A stretch of 64,000 nt of DNA from Metallyticus violacea (GCA_030762175.1 CM060833.1:166895001-166959000), one strand, 5' to 3'; shown: positions 36,510-48,873, counted from the stretch's first letter. Notes: a model not told the origin generated them from the letters alone. Program-made: numbers and translations.

Positions 36510-37039
36510 TACATTATCGTGCTGAAAACAATAGTGCTAAAGCACTCCTCGCATTAAGGGGACAAAATATTTAAAAAAAGATCACAATAACAATATTATT
36601 TATCAACCCCTGTGGATAAATAAAGAGCCCCTTCTCTCTAATAGACGCCTGTCGAAGCTTGGAACTCCTCCATATTGCCATAAAAATTACTCTCAGATAA
36701 CAGAGACAGAAGATGTTTTAAAGGAAATGTAGTATACATGTTCAGCCGCACATGCGCAGAAGAATCGTACGGCTCCTATATTCCTCTTTCTGCGTCTCGC
36801 CTCGAAAAGAAAAGACCCAGAAAGTCAGACCACAATTATCTGTTTTCTGGCCGCTTAATGTAGAACTGTGGGTAAGCACTGGGGGGATAAAAATAAATGA
36901 ATAAAAAACGATTTTTTTAACTAGTCGTCATATCAGTTGCTCAGAGGTTTACCACATATTATGTAACATCCTGTGTGTCGTATAATTCTAAACTAAGTAC
37001 TTAGCATAGCGTATTTGAATTGTCAAATATGGTTATGTA
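36510..37039. other. No gene recognised
   Basis: Nothing assignable between the mariner and a diverged SINE. Confidence 0.5.
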
Positions 37040-37215
37040 GGCGACATGAGTGGCCGAGATCACTAAAGCAAGGACTCTTGTAAGGGGTTCGATTTCCGCC
37101 CCGACCGAGTTTTTTCAAAGTTTTCTTAAGTCCGCTTTCCTCATCAATGCCACATGCAGGTTAAGTATCCTAAACTGAGATGTGGTACGCTTCCTTCCCA
37201 AAAATTTCCCCATCA
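37040..37215 (+). repeat. SINE family B, copy 13, strongly diverged
   Basis: The head GGCGACATGAGTGGCCGAGA is recognisable, the B box is decayed to GGGGTTCGATTTCCGCC, and the body shows TCCTCATCAATGCCACATGC and CTAAACTGAGATGTGGTACG. Far more diverged than other copies, so either the oldest or a separate subfamily. The tail is absent. Confidence 0.75.
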
Positions 37216-38923
37216 TATGTGCACCGGGAAGCCATTTTACTGTCAGCGAAACAAACTTTACATTTAGTTTATATATGGCGTTCTTTATGGATTTAAATGT
37301 AATTTGGGGTGATTACAGTTCGAGTATATTTGTAAAAAAATAAGTTACGCTAGTGTAATTTAATATAAACATGGCATAACTTACACCATGCATCATCAGA
37401 ATGTGGCGCTGCGTTGTTCTGAGAAGATACAGAACTTTGAAAAAATTACAGCCTTCTTTCACATCAATTTCCTATAGTTCAATTTTTTTTATATAATTCA
37501 TGTGCTCTTTCGCAAAAAACGATTAAAGATATTACCACTAAATTTGTGCTGAAAATTCTTTAAGGAATAAACCATCTTTTTTGTAATTATTAAACTAAAG
37601 CACTCATAAATATTTGTCAGATTAAAAAAATGCACCACTTTTTGCAATGTGGAATTTGTATTTTTATTCTACTGAGGTAAAATATATTTGCTTAAATATT
37701 TTAAATACATGTTTTATGCAACTAAGGAGATTAAATGGTGACTATAGGAATCAGCTGTGTGGATTTAAAAAATGTGTACCCGCAGTATTGGAAGCAATTT
37801 TCAGCGAAGATGCCATTTATGCACTAGTAACTTATTAATTTCCCATTCATTATTTGTAAAAAAGTCTTAAATATAATTACCTCGAATATAATAGTTATCA
37901 TAAACACTACATTTAAATTTATGTTATGAGTTTTAGCTTCCTTGGCGGTAAACCTCTCAGCTAACATCGGAATGTGTCTATAATAATCAATGAAATAGTA
38001 GAAACACCATTTCATCTATACTGTTACTTACTAATGCTATTAAAGTTTGTGTGTTAGTACTTTCTATTTGTTAACAGTTCATCAAATAAATATCAAATGG
38101 CGTTTCAGCAGTAAAGTTAATGAAGAATAGTTTTAGAGAACTTTCCTGGGAACAGTACGTTAAAACTTCATTATTACCGTTATTTCAGATGTTCTCTAGA
38201 AAAAAAAAAATCTGAAAAGTTAGTTCAGAATCTAAATTATTATAATGGTAAATATTTATTTGCACCAATTTTCCTTAAGCTATTTGCTTTCTTCAATTTC
38301 TCTCATAGAAACTTTGAAATCTAGTAAAATGAAATAGAAACAATAGCATGTAAATAAGGTCAAGGTGTTGGAGACGGGTCTCGAACCTGCGGCTTGCAGG
38401 TAGGTGAACATATGCAAATGACATGGCCGGTAGCCAGTGAGCACAGTATACGCTAATAACAGTGTGTGTCTGTTATCTACTGAAGAGTGGCTAGCACCGC
38501 CCTCTGCCTGCCTGCCTGCCCACCCTCCCAGCAACACCTACGACCAGCCGCGTAATAAAACATCAACAACAAAGTGGTTTCCAAAAAGGAGAGCATTTTC
38601 CATTTCTCTTTTTAAAAAACACAAGCCCCTATACAGATGTGCGTGTCAATTGCAAGTACAGTGCTGTTCTATGGTAAAGCTATCGGCTCCAATGAGAGCG
38701 GTGGGCGTTATGGCAAAGGCCGGGAAGACCGACTGCGGTAGAGCCAGTTGATTTAGAAGCTAAAACACTACAAACTCGCAGGTGTAAAGAAGCTTCTGAA
38801 GGAGCGAATTGACCTACTGAGAGACTTTCTGACACTTATGTCAATCAGTTACTTTTACAACAAATAGATGCTATAGGAAGGCAGCCAAGCATGAAGGATT
38901 ATATATTTGACCAAAAGTGTTGT
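37216..38923. other. No gene recognised
   Basis: A CTGCCTGCCTGCCTGCCC short tandem run lies near 38503. A tRNA-B-box-like string in minus sense (CAGGTTCGAGACCCG) lies near 38375, with no matching A box. ORFs at 38280-38751 show no domain. Confidence 0.45.
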
Positions 38924-39208
38924 CGGTCCTGGTGGTGTAGTGGAAACCACACTTGCGTTCTAAACCCAAGATTGCGGGTTCGATCCCGGCCAGGGCCGAT
39001 GGATGTTTTCGGGCGTAAAAATCCTAAGCATGGCTTCCTTCGGAAGGGAAGTAAAGCCATGGGTCCCGTGTCGTACATTTACGGCACGAAAAAGAACCTC
39101 AAGCGTGAAAGAAGAGGCCTCTGAGCAAAATTTGTCGGCCGTTTCACGCCCTGAATTGAATGGGACGCTGATGATCTGAGATGTTAAAGAGCGTCCGTAA
39201 ATAAACCA
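38924..39208 (+). repeat. SINE family A, copy 7, full length (best preserved)
   Basis: Head GTCCTGGTGGTGTAGTGGAA, B box GCGGGTTCGATCCCGGCCAG, complete body and tail GTTAAAGAGCGTCCGTAAAT. The acceptor-stem halves GTCCTGG and CCAGGGC nearly pair. This copy is a suitable family reference. Confidence 0.96.
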
Positions 39209-40399
39209 AATCAACAATCAACTTAACAAAAGGAGAGGATGATTTGCATATTGTTATAAGAGCGCTCGATATGGGCAAGCGCTCCGCGTGTTGCTGTTCA
39301 GTGACGGTAAATTTCTCATAATAATTTTAATAATTTATGAAATAAAAGAACTGAACAAACATAACTGAGGAGAGGAGATGCTGAAACTACCTGCCTTCAT
39401 TTCCAGCGTATTTGCCCCCCCCCCCCTTGCATCACTCTTCTTACAGGATGCTTTGTTTTGTTTTATTTACCCCAGGGAGTACGGTCTAAAATATTACTGG
39501 TTAATAACTGTGTCTTTCTTTAACACTTTATTAATTTAATTCATCTAAATATTGCATGAGCAGAATCCCGTTGATAAAAAGCAAAATGATAACCCCCTAC
39601 AGTTACATTCACGTAGCCACAAGCATTATATCTTAATATCACATAAGATGGAACTTCCTTCCAAAATAAAATAAGAATTAAGTTTATCTTTCCTTCACAA
39701 TACTCAAAATTCACTCATTGAACTTGCATCTAAATTCAGGACCATTCAATTGTAGTTCTTATGTCATGGTTTTAATTTATAGCTTTTAACCAAGTATATT
39801 TATAGCTATATGTATAGAAGAATAGATGTGAAAAGAGTTCAAGGGAATTTTAGAAGGCTTTTGGAATAGATTAACGCCCGTTTTAGTGGTGAGCTCTTCA
39901 TGTCTTCAGAAAATATATTAAACACTCTTACAATGCGGAATATTTTGTCAAAATGTAATGTTCATACACATACTTTGTGGTAGCATACGACCATCGATTC
40001 ACAAAAGAAAAAGTGGCACGAGGCAGGCCAGGCATGAACTACCCTTTATAGTTTACTTAAGCTGCTGTTTATTTCTCTGCATGGGTTGAGATAAACATCG
40101 CGCATGAGCTGAGCTTCTTATAAGCACCAAGTAGAACAGACGTAAAGTGTTAAAGAAAAATCTAGTTTACCTATATGTCGCTGTATATAAAGTTTCGAAT
40201 CATTAAGAGTTGTTAAATCAGTTATAGTTACATACAGTGAAATATTCAACCTTTTTTTGCTCGTTATGTTTTGAAGTGGTTTTAATTACCTAGTCAACAG
40301 TTATATTCCAGTTGCGTAACATTCCTTTTCTAGAAAACTGTTCCAAAAGTATGCCGTTTGCTAACGGCAATTTAAAATAACCAAATCTAATAAACCTTC
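39209..40399. other. No gene recognised
   Basis: AT-rich, with a run of about 14 C near 39413. No coding similarity. Confidence 0.5.
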
Positions 40400-41106
40400 T
40401 AAACAGTGAAGTTATCACAGTAACAATCACTAACTGCACCGTTTACAACAAGAAACAATTTCCATGGCAACGGAACAATTACACTATCTGCAAGAATACA
40501 AATTTTGATGATAATATAAACTATTAATCTACTTGAGGCCAATTTAAACGGCAACAGAACGCTGTTTACAAGAGACGCCTTTCTATGACAACAGAAATTA
40601 TTAATCTATAGTACGCAAAATTTCCACGGCAGCAGTAACTGTTACATTATCTACCGGAGACAATTTTCCAATGCAACAGAAACTGTTACACTATCTACAA
40701 CAGGCAAACGTGTGCTGCAACAATAACTGTTACGGGAGACAAATTTAATTTCTACAGCACCATTAACAGTTACACAATCTACCGAAGACGAATTTCCAAT
40801 GCAACAGAAGCTGTTGCACTATATGCAGTAGGCAAATTTCTAGAACATCAGTAAATGTTACGCTATCTACAGTGGCAAATTTCTACGGCACAATTTACCG
40901 AAGAGAAATTTTCACTGTAACAGTAACTGTTACATTTTCTATAATAGGCAACTTTCTACGGGAATACTGTTACATTAAGTACCGGAGACAAATTTAATTT
41001 CTACTGTATCAGTAACTGTTACACTATCGACAGCAACAGACACTGTATCGCCAACTACAGAGCCAAATGTCCATGGCAACAGAAACTGTTACACTATCTA
41101 CCGTGT
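40400..41106. repeat. Degenerate minisatellite with AACTGTTAC core
   Basis: At least ten recognisable units of irregular length (about 40-70 bases) share GCAACAGAAACTGTTACACT, then ATCTACCGNAGACAAATTT and TTCCATGGCAAC. Cores are seen near 40639, 40690, 40726, 40926, 40967, 41015 and 41085, with weaker ones between. The core TAACTGTTA is palindromic and includes the Myb-type recognition string AACTG/CAGTT. The units are well diverged, so the array is old. No open frame spans it. Confidence 0.85.
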
Positions 41107-41910
41107 TTAACAATGGCATGAGACAAGATTACGAAAGAGCATGGTGAATGTTGCTTCCATGGTAATCGCTGAACTTGGCGCGTATAGCGGAGCGAGGTCA
41201 CTACTTTTCCTATAACATAAATTGATTTAGGAATTCAATTAATAACAGCATTAGGCAGAATAATAAGAGGTTGCTGCTTGTGTTAATTACAGGCCATGCT
41301 GGAGAGGTACCGATCTCCTGCGGGCGACACGGTAGGGACACAAAAACCCCCTCCTTCTGCGACTCCCTAAATTACGATAATTACTGCCGATCCACGTTCA
41401 GCCGCGTTCTTTGCACGGAGTGTGTTAACAGGCACACAGATTATTTAAATGTGTTTACTTGGCTTCTCAAAATGAACATCCAGGAAATTAATTAAAGGGA
41501 TTTGCCTGCATTTAGTCTGCTTCGACTTCAACCACAGAAACAATTAAGTCCATTGTAAGAGTCCTTCATAAATTAACTTGTGGTTTTATGTCCCTTCTCT
41601 TTATAACGATATTAATGTGATGCTGAACGTTGCTTTGGCTGCAAGAAAGGATCCAAACATAACAGCAAAACCCCAGTCCTGCACTACATGTATTTACGTG
41701 CTAAAGCTTAAAAAAATTAAATTTTATGTTAACGGAGGACATAGGTATTAAGTGATATTTTCTGTATCACAGATCATGTTGATTTCGTAGTTAACGGATC
41801 ATAAATTATACACGCATTGCAGACTATTCCCGCATCAGTCACCAGAATATTTTATGAAAACTTTCATGGTAACATGCGATTCGTGGACGGTTTAATCTTT
41901 AATGATATAT
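41107..41910. other. No gene recognised; GC-balanced patch at 41280-41430
   Basis: The patch holds GAGGTACCGATCTCCTGCGG within a 74-codon plus-strand ORF (41271-41495) of unknown meaning. Searched by eye for the missing homeobox on the minus strand without success. Confidence 0.45.
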
Positions 41911-42228
41911 TAGGGTAGGTCCATAAGTTTCCGGCCTAACAATTTTCTAAGTATGATAAAGGCAAAAATTATATTTCACTTTTCAATATAGTTACTCTTT
42001 ATTGCAATGCGCTTCTCACATCTTTGAATTAACATTCAAATCCCTCCCCCCAAATAGTCAGAAGTTTTGTCTGCAAAATGAACATCCATCACTTCTTCGT
42101 CACATTTAAATTTCCTTGCCAGAAGGTTCTTCTTGAGTTTTGCAAAGAGGAAATAGTCACTGGGAGCTAGATCTGGACTGTAGGGTGGTTGATCGATCGA
42201 TTTCCTTGAAGTCACATTTCTTCACAGA
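41911..42228 (-). mobile_element. mariner lineage M, copy 4, 3'-end fragment
   Basis: Minus orientation: the terminal repeat (plus-strand GGGTAGGTCCATAAGTTTCC from 41913) and the last 300 or so bases, including the segment coding for the third catalytic Asp (plus-strand CACTGGGAGCTAGATCTGGA). The copy stops inside the VKKCDFKEI-equivalent and the rest is missing. Confidence 0.9.
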
Positions 42229-42491
42229 TTTTTTTAATGTTTTAGAACTTTCCATTGTTTAAACAAATTCGACCCCAAAACAATAAAACTAATATTCCAA
42301 GATGGCAGCAGTGCTAGCTAACGTTCAACTTCACCGCGAAATTTTTAAAAACATTTTCATTATAGCATGTGATCATTTATTTCATTTCTTAATTTTTTTC
42401 CTCTGTTTTTATAGAACTTCTCATTCTAATCTACTTTTATAGAACTGTTTTAAAGTTTAGTAATTATTGTAATGTATATATTGTTATACAA

Positions 42492-43217
42492 AGGGTGCCA
42501 AAATTGTACACACACTTCAAGCAAAGGAAAAACTGTGTTAACATAACAAAACTGAATTCACACAAACAGAAATTAATGAGCATTAATCATCTTAGACTTT
42601 TACAGTTACAACAGTTGCTTAAAATGCCCACCATCAGCGTCGATACACTTCTGAGTACGTTGAACAACTGATTGAGCAACGTTTGCGAAAGTGTCCTCAG
42701 TGATTGCAGCATATGCCGTTTCAATTTCTTCCCGAAGTGCTGTCAGTGTAGCTGTCAGGTTTTCTACGGTATACAACATCCTTAAGAGTTCCCCATAGGT
42801 AGAAGTCCAACGGAGTTAGATCCGGAGAACGCGGTGGAAACTCAATCGGACCTCTTCGTCCTATCCAGTGCCTTGGAATACTGTCATCAAGGTACGTACG
42901 TACATCTCGGTGGTAATTTGGTGGTGCAGCTCGATTTTGTTGCAGCAACGCCAACATAACGTAATATGAGTCTCATTTGTTTAATGACCAACATACGATA
43001 AACTTGACTTCATTTATTCATTGTTGATTTACGATAACCTTGGGTTCATTTGTTCATTGTTGATTTATCTGTCACGTAGCAACGCTATCATAATGTATGT
43101 GAGTCACATCTGTTTACAAAACATCATACTACACATTACTGTCGTTTTTCGGTTCAACTTTGAAACATATTAAATAGATATCTACTGTGAAAGTGTGTAT
43201 ACATTCTTTGGCACTCT
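42492..43217 (-). mobile_element. DUF4817-type Tc1/mariner transposon, internally deleted, C-terminal part kept
   Basis: Ends are inverted: left GGGTGCCAAAATTGTACACA, right reversed GAGTGCCAAAGAATGTATAC. The minus-strand frame 42957-42721 encodes GRRGPIEFPPRSPDLTPLDFYLWGTLKDVVYRRKP, the third-aspartate block of transposases whose N terminus carries a DUF4817 HTH. The HTH and the first catalytic block are gone, the frame being joined to noncoding 5' sequence. It shares its ends with the copy at 55.75 kb, so both are deletion derivatives of one family. Confidence 0.85.
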
Positions 43218-43324
43218 CGATATGTTAACTCTGTAATAATAGTGGTTCAGTTAAAACAAATATTTATTTATAGATATATTTTTTGCACACAAGCCATACG
43301 TAGCATATTATTTGGAAACTCCTA

Positions 43325-43435
43325 GTTGTTCGGCACGTAAGAAATCCCGACTGTGACCCGAATTTTCCAAGTGTTATTGTTCCTTTGCGACTGATGCTTT
43401 ACGCACGGCAAGAGTAAAGGAACTATTGCTTCCAA
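43325..43435 (+). repeat. SINE family C, copy 2, 5'-truncated
   Basis: AAATCCCGACTGTGACCCGAATTTTCCAAGTG matches the B-box-and-body section of copy 1. The part with TGATGCTTTACGCACGGCAAGAGTAAAGGAACT parallels copy 1's TGTGCTACACACGGC...GAAAGAACT. The A-box head is missing. Confidence 0.7.
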
Positions 43436-43589
43436 AAGTTGTCCTCACCGTTAGCATGGGATTTTGTGTCGAATAAGGCGGTTCCCCTCTCCACTTAAAG
43501 CCGCCTGCCAGCCCTCTATCCTTGAACTTTCGAGCAGTCGCAAGTTTTCATTCGTTCGCGCAGACTTTAGAGCAAGGAATTTTTATGTG

Positions 43590-44040
43590 TAAATGTTATT
43601 ATAAACATGAATCGGCTCATCGCGTTCGTGGGAAATGCATTCCGAAGTTTCCTTAGCAAGTGTGTGCTTCCAGAACCACATTTCACGATCTTGTTAATAA
43701 ATTTGACACTACTGGTTTATTGCAAAACAAGAAAATCACGCGAATATGTTAACAGGTGACAAATTAGACGAAATTGGGGAAAATGTTGAAAGTTTACCTA
43801 CAAAATCAGTACCGAAATTAGCACAAGTTGGGGCTGTAGTATCTTCTGCACATGCAGAAACAAAAATGTTAAAACTGTACCGCACAAGTTTATATATTTC
43901 CATTGTCTAACACAAGATGATCCCGTAGCATGTGTGCATTATTGTGAGTGGTTTCTTTCATCGGTGACTGAAGGGTTAATTGATACACAGCTCGTGTTCT
44001 GTACAGACGCAAGACGCCAAAGTTCTCGCGAGTAGTAAGG
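43590..44040 (+). pseudogene. Tc1/mariner (DUF4817-type) transposase relic, N-terminal and linker region
   Basis: Frames on the plus strand give VRGKCIPKFP, TTFHDLVNKFDTTGLLQNKK (near 43660), LTGDKLDEIGENVESLPTKS (near 43750), SSAHAETKMLKLYRTS and, frameshifted, DDPVACVHYCEWFLSSVTEG (near 43920), ending VFCTD. This order matches the second HTH half and the run to the first catalytic Asp in DUF4817 transposases. Not part of the neighbouring 42.5 kb element, since it lies outside its terminal repeats and on the other strand. Confidence 0.75.
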
Positions 44041-44186
44041 ACATATTTTGGAAGCCCTGTCTAAATTAACTGCGTACTGGTAGAATTTAAAATTGTTCAA
44101 AGGAATAAATATCTTATAGTAGAGAAAATCGCAGGAAGGTCTCTGGAATATATAAAAAGAGGCTCGTTGTTCCGTGCTTGTGGAAG

Positions 44187-44272
44187 AACACGGTAGCTCA
44201 GTTGATTAGAACGTCGGTACGAACGGCCGAAGATCTAGCTAAATTTTGACTGTGATCCGAATTGTTTAAGAC
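44187..44272 (+). repeat. SINE family C, copy 3
   Basis: CGGTAGCTCAGTTGATTAGA (A box), GGCCGAAGATC, then TTTTGACTGTGATCCGAATT (decayed B box), matching the order in copies 1 and 2. Only the tRNA-like head and first body bases are recognised. Confidence 0.75.
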
Positions 44273-44958
44273 TAAAATAAAAATTGTTTGGAAATTTACA
44301 CTAGAATGCTCACATCTGTGTATTAGTATCTCTTCACTAGGTCTTGAACTTTTGCAACATTTTTAATATTTTAATATCAATTCTTTCGAAAGGCGCTTAT
44401 CGACCTAGTTTTTGTATAAGCCCACAATCTCCTGGATTAAAATGGGCAACGATTAAAAGGTGTTTGATTGCAAGCTTCATTTTCAGTTTTTCATTCAAAC
44501 ACCTGATACAGACATCAAGGGGAAGTCAGATATCGGAATATCGGCTAGTGGAAGGAAAACGGAGGAAAAAATCAAAATAATAATGAAAAAGCCCAGAGAA
44601 AAATGGAGTAATGGTGTACGATATATTATGATTGTTAAAGATAGATGTAAAATTTACTTTTGGTTGAGGAAAAAGCATTATAAAATAAAAAACTTAATAT
44701 GGAAAATAGTTTATTTAATGCGTTTCCAAATAATTGGTGGTAATCTTCATTTTAGCTTTGGATATTATAACAATGCTCGAATCAGGCAAACACAAATTAA
44801 AATTATGTTAAGCCTTTGCACTACATTAGTACGCGGTAGTGAATGAGTGGTGTGTATCGGTAAGAGTTCTGCCGGCAGCGGTTGATACAGAAATTATCGA
44901 TATGTACTGGCGTGTGTCAAAGATACATGTCTATGTTCACTTGTTCATTTGAACTTAC
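44273..44958. other. Pax3/7 intron 3' of the RED exon, proximal part
   Basis: In gene orientation this follows the RED exon. It starts with a strong donor GTAAGT. Two overlapping plus-strand ORFs (44344-44846) have no recognisable domain and are antisense to the gene. Confidence 0.6.
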
Positions 44959-45065
44959 CATCGCAGAGCTTCTTGTCATCCTCTCCGTCACGCCCCCGGA
45001 GTAGACGGGAGATCGCACTCACGGAGGGCGCGTTGCTGCGGTCGCATAGCCCGTCCTTTATCAGC
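44959..45065 (-). CDS. Pax3/7: Pax3/7 exon: C-terminal (RED) half of the paired domain
   Basis: A 107-base exon that follows the 54 kb exon on the minus strand. Its acceptor is TTTCTAATGTTTCAG and its donor GATG|GTAAGT. The first base completes an Arg codon begun in the upstream exon (AG|G); then come 35 codons, starting LIKDGLCDRSNAPSVSAISR and continuing LLRGRDGEDDKKLCD, and one base of the next codon (phase 1). LIK-G-CD and SVSAISRLLRG are the RED subdomain's first helices and its recognition helix, which contacts DNA in the 3' half of Pax sites. SVSAISRLLRG is typical of insect paired/gooseberry. No methionine begins the exon, so ORF finding misses it. The base composition is GC-rich against AT-rich flanks. 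The next exon (octapeptide and homeodomain in Pax3/7) was not found. Confidence 0.95.
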
Positions 45066-45850
45066 CTGAAACATTAGAAAGTTACTCCTTTAGAGCTAAG
45101 AAAACGAACATTTCTGCTTGAACTGACCAGCCTTGAAGTGCGGTATGTTGCATTTAAATATAGGAAAAATAAACTTACTTTGAACAATGAATTTTATTTA
45201 CTAAAATTTAAAATTTACTGCAGTAGGGAGGGGAGGAGACAGATTTGTCTTAAAAGATATCGAACTTTGCCTATTTATTTATTATTACATTAAAATATAC
45301 CCTCTAAATCGTTTGTGCCTTCAAAATAATTTAAGTCCACAATTGCTATGCAGTTTTCAAAATTCAGTTTACCGAAAATGTATGAAATCATAATAATATC
45401 ATTTTAAAAAAAGTGAAAAAATAACATTTTCCGTCAAAAAATTTTTTTCTCCAATTTTTCTTAAAATTACTTTGAGCCTTACAGAAAAGTTTCAATTGCC
45501 CATGTCGTAAAGAGCAACTGTTTGTCATTTTAAAATGTCTGCACTCTTTAAATGTGTTTTAACATTCAGGCTTAACTTGAAGTTCATGTTTTCTCCGCTT
45601 TAGCTTTTCCTGCACTCTAAACACATCTCTAACTGCAATATTTTATTTACATACATGGAACTTTTTTTTAGAAATTCTGTACACTTTGCTGCTTGTGTTA
45701 TTCTCAGAAGCTAAAAATATATTTTTTTAAAAAAATGTATAGTACAGTCGATAACAAATTCCAGAACTTTTGTATTTTATTTCACTTTTTAAAAATTAAC
45801 CAACATAATTAAATATCCTTGCTAACTTTTTCATAAATTTTAAAACGAAT

Positions 45851-46102
45851 TTATTTTGTTTTTTTAAGGACGCTCTGTGAAATCTCTGTACATTAGTGTT
45901 CCATTCATATCAGTATGTGAAACGGACAATAAACTTTCATCACTTGCCGTTTCTTTCAGGTTTGGGATTTTTACGTGACGTAAATTTACGACACAGGACC
46001 AGCGTTTTACTATCCTTACGTAGGAAGTCATACTTAGGGTTTTACGTCCTAAAAATTCATCGACTTGAATCAGCGACCTTGAGTCTATGAAGTAAGTATA
46101 TA
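45851..46102 (-). repeat. SINE family A, copy 8, strongly diverged
   Basis: Minus orientation. The tail AGCGTCCTTAAAAA, GAATGGAAC and GACTTCCTACG blocks are recognisable but altered throughout. The head is barely visible. Oldest family A copy in the window. Confidence 0.8.
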
Positions 46103-48873
46103 AACAATAAATGGAACACATTTATAAGGTTATTGTAGGAAAATTTTCAACTTTTATGAGAGGAAATAGGCTTTTAGCAATAATTTTGAATTACCAACAA
46201 AAACTGAATTAATGTTTTAAAACGTAGTGAAATGTTACCATTTAATCCGAAAGTTTATACAGACAATACTTAAAGCCTGAACAACACGTGTGCAAAATAT
46301 GAAATCTCTAGGTTTAACTATTCAAAAGTTTCAAGTTTCATTTCGTTGTCATTTGAACAATTAATTATAAGGGAAAGGAAGGAAAACACCCTAAAATGTT
46401 GGCTTTGTAACATAGTAAAGCCTCTTGAAAAATTGAATTTTAAGGAGTTTATGGCTTTTCAGAAGTTTTGATAACTATTTAACTACTATTGCACCCCATA
46501 GCGTGAATATAGACAGAAGATAGCTAGGGCAAGCAGTTTTTACCCTTTCTTCCTTGTTTTTGTAATCTTGCTATGAATTTCTTTTGCTGCTATAAAAAAA
46601 AAAAAATTAGAGAATCTATCTTGGTTTGTTTTTCGGCCCTACTTTATCACTGTAAAACTCTGAATTTTGCACCTGACTAAAAATGTATTTGTATGCCTTA
46701 ATGACAAAATTGAAACCCGTATTGCGATATCATCTAAAGGTCCGGAAACACTATTTTATGTTTATATGTGCCAAACGGTCGATAGCAAATGATGTGTATC
46801 CAACCAAGAACTTTTCTTGAGTGAGAAATGCATTATGGAAAAATACGAACGGCAAATCTGTGGGGATTTTAAAGTAATAGGATTATTTCTAGGAAAGCAG
46901 CATGATTTCATCAATATTTGTTGCTTTAAGTTTCTAGCTACTAAGTAGATTTTTTTAATTTTTTAATTTTAATTCTGCAATACTTACATCCTGATATCTT
47001 GGTTCTACATCAGGACGTAATACTCCAGATTTCATTTATTTATTCCTCTTGTATCTTTCAATACAATTTAAATTACAATTAAATTTTACAGATTTTAAAA
47101 TCTACACTACTAATACTATGACTAAACAAAATTAAAACTTCAAAAAACAAAACCGGTACTGGAATCCAGCACTACGGCTATTTACTATGACTTATAATAA
47201 CATCTACAGTTGCAACTGGTACCCAGTAGCAATGATTACATTTAAACTTTATTAATTTACAATTATTATCCAATTTACTCTATGCGTCTTCATTTCTGCT
47301 AACGCTCGGTATCCGGGCTGCTCCGCACTGGAATTCCTGGCAACAGAACCTGGACATCAGTGGAGTTGCTGCCGGTCTCAAGCTACTAAGTAGATAGAAA
47401 CTTAATAAATTTGGAGGAGCCAGTAAGATATGTTTGGTCTAGGGTCAAATAAACTATTTGGTAAAAAGATAAACTTTTGTGCCACCGTTTCATATAATTT
47501 AGGGATAATGAGACATTTGTGAGAGCCTTAGAGGCTTGGAGTATTCGAAAGAACAATTCCCGTGAATAAATTAAGCCAAACAGAAGAAAGTTTTTATTAG
47601 CTCCCAAATTCAAGATAGTATTTTGAAGCTCTGTCAATGGACAATGAGAAACAAGAATAGTTACTGTGTGTCTGGGGAATGTAAGAGTTGAGAACTACAA
47701 GGTTGCAATGATATACAAACTCCTAGGTGTAATTTGACATTGAAATTACATTTCCTACAGTCCTATTTGTACTACTTTCCTCCTAATCTGGGTGTACTGG
47801 GGAATGAAGTCTGGACACCAGATACGGCTTCCTATCACGCTGTCAGCTGTTTACTTTACTGGTGTACCTGCAAATTCTTACAGAAAAATACAGACATCAC
47901 TTGAAAGGAGCTCTGACTTGATATAAACAACACGATGTGTATAACACACGACGTAGTTAACTGCATGTGTTCGGTGTCTGAACTACCATCCTTACTGATG
48001 AGCATGAACGTTTTAATCACATTGAAAAACCATACTGAGGGAGATTGTCACCAAGCATGTTAGTCATTATTGGCAACTACTTGAAGATGTTTCCGGTGTA
48101 CTTAACAAACGGAAATATAGAATAAAAAATTAATGTGTGTGAAATAAAAAACTGTTTCAAATTTTTATATAAGTAAAGTAGTTATGACTATAGGCAATTC
48201 TATTACTTTTGGATTCTTCGCATATATTTTTGTTAGGCTGAACTTCATATTTAGTTAAGGAAATGTTTGAATTATGTATCTTTTGAATGTTTTTATGACA
48301 AATTTAAAACTTAATTTCCTGGGAAAACGATATACAATACGGAATTTTAGTTACAGATTTAAATTTAGCACATGCTAATAATCCTATTCAAGCGCGAAAC
48401 AAAAAGTTATAATTTGTTCAATGAGTAATGTCTACAAAGACGGAATAATTCTTTTGCTAACGAAATATCAGCGTGCAAGTTAGAGTATATGACGTCAGAG
48501 GAAGGGGGTTACATTTCGTGGCTGCAATGCATAGACATGCTGTTGTTTACAACGGAACGCTAAACAGCTTGATTGATGATATTTCGTTGATCATCTCTTA
48601 ATTCTAGTTTTCTAACCCTTCTTTTTATCATTACAATTTGCTCTCCTTCAATCGTTAGTAATTTAATTCTCTGTACTATTGTGTTGCTAATTATATTGGA
48701 ACTGAGGTTCCCCCACTCTATTTCTAAATGCATGACATCTCACGGCTCAGTTCTTTAGTTAGGTTTCTGTTCTATGATAACACTTCTTTGTCTTAGATGA
48801 TACAACTGATGTGCATTCTTTCTTGAAATTAAAGCGATTCCTTTGCCCTTGATGATCAGGGCGGCTGTGTTTT

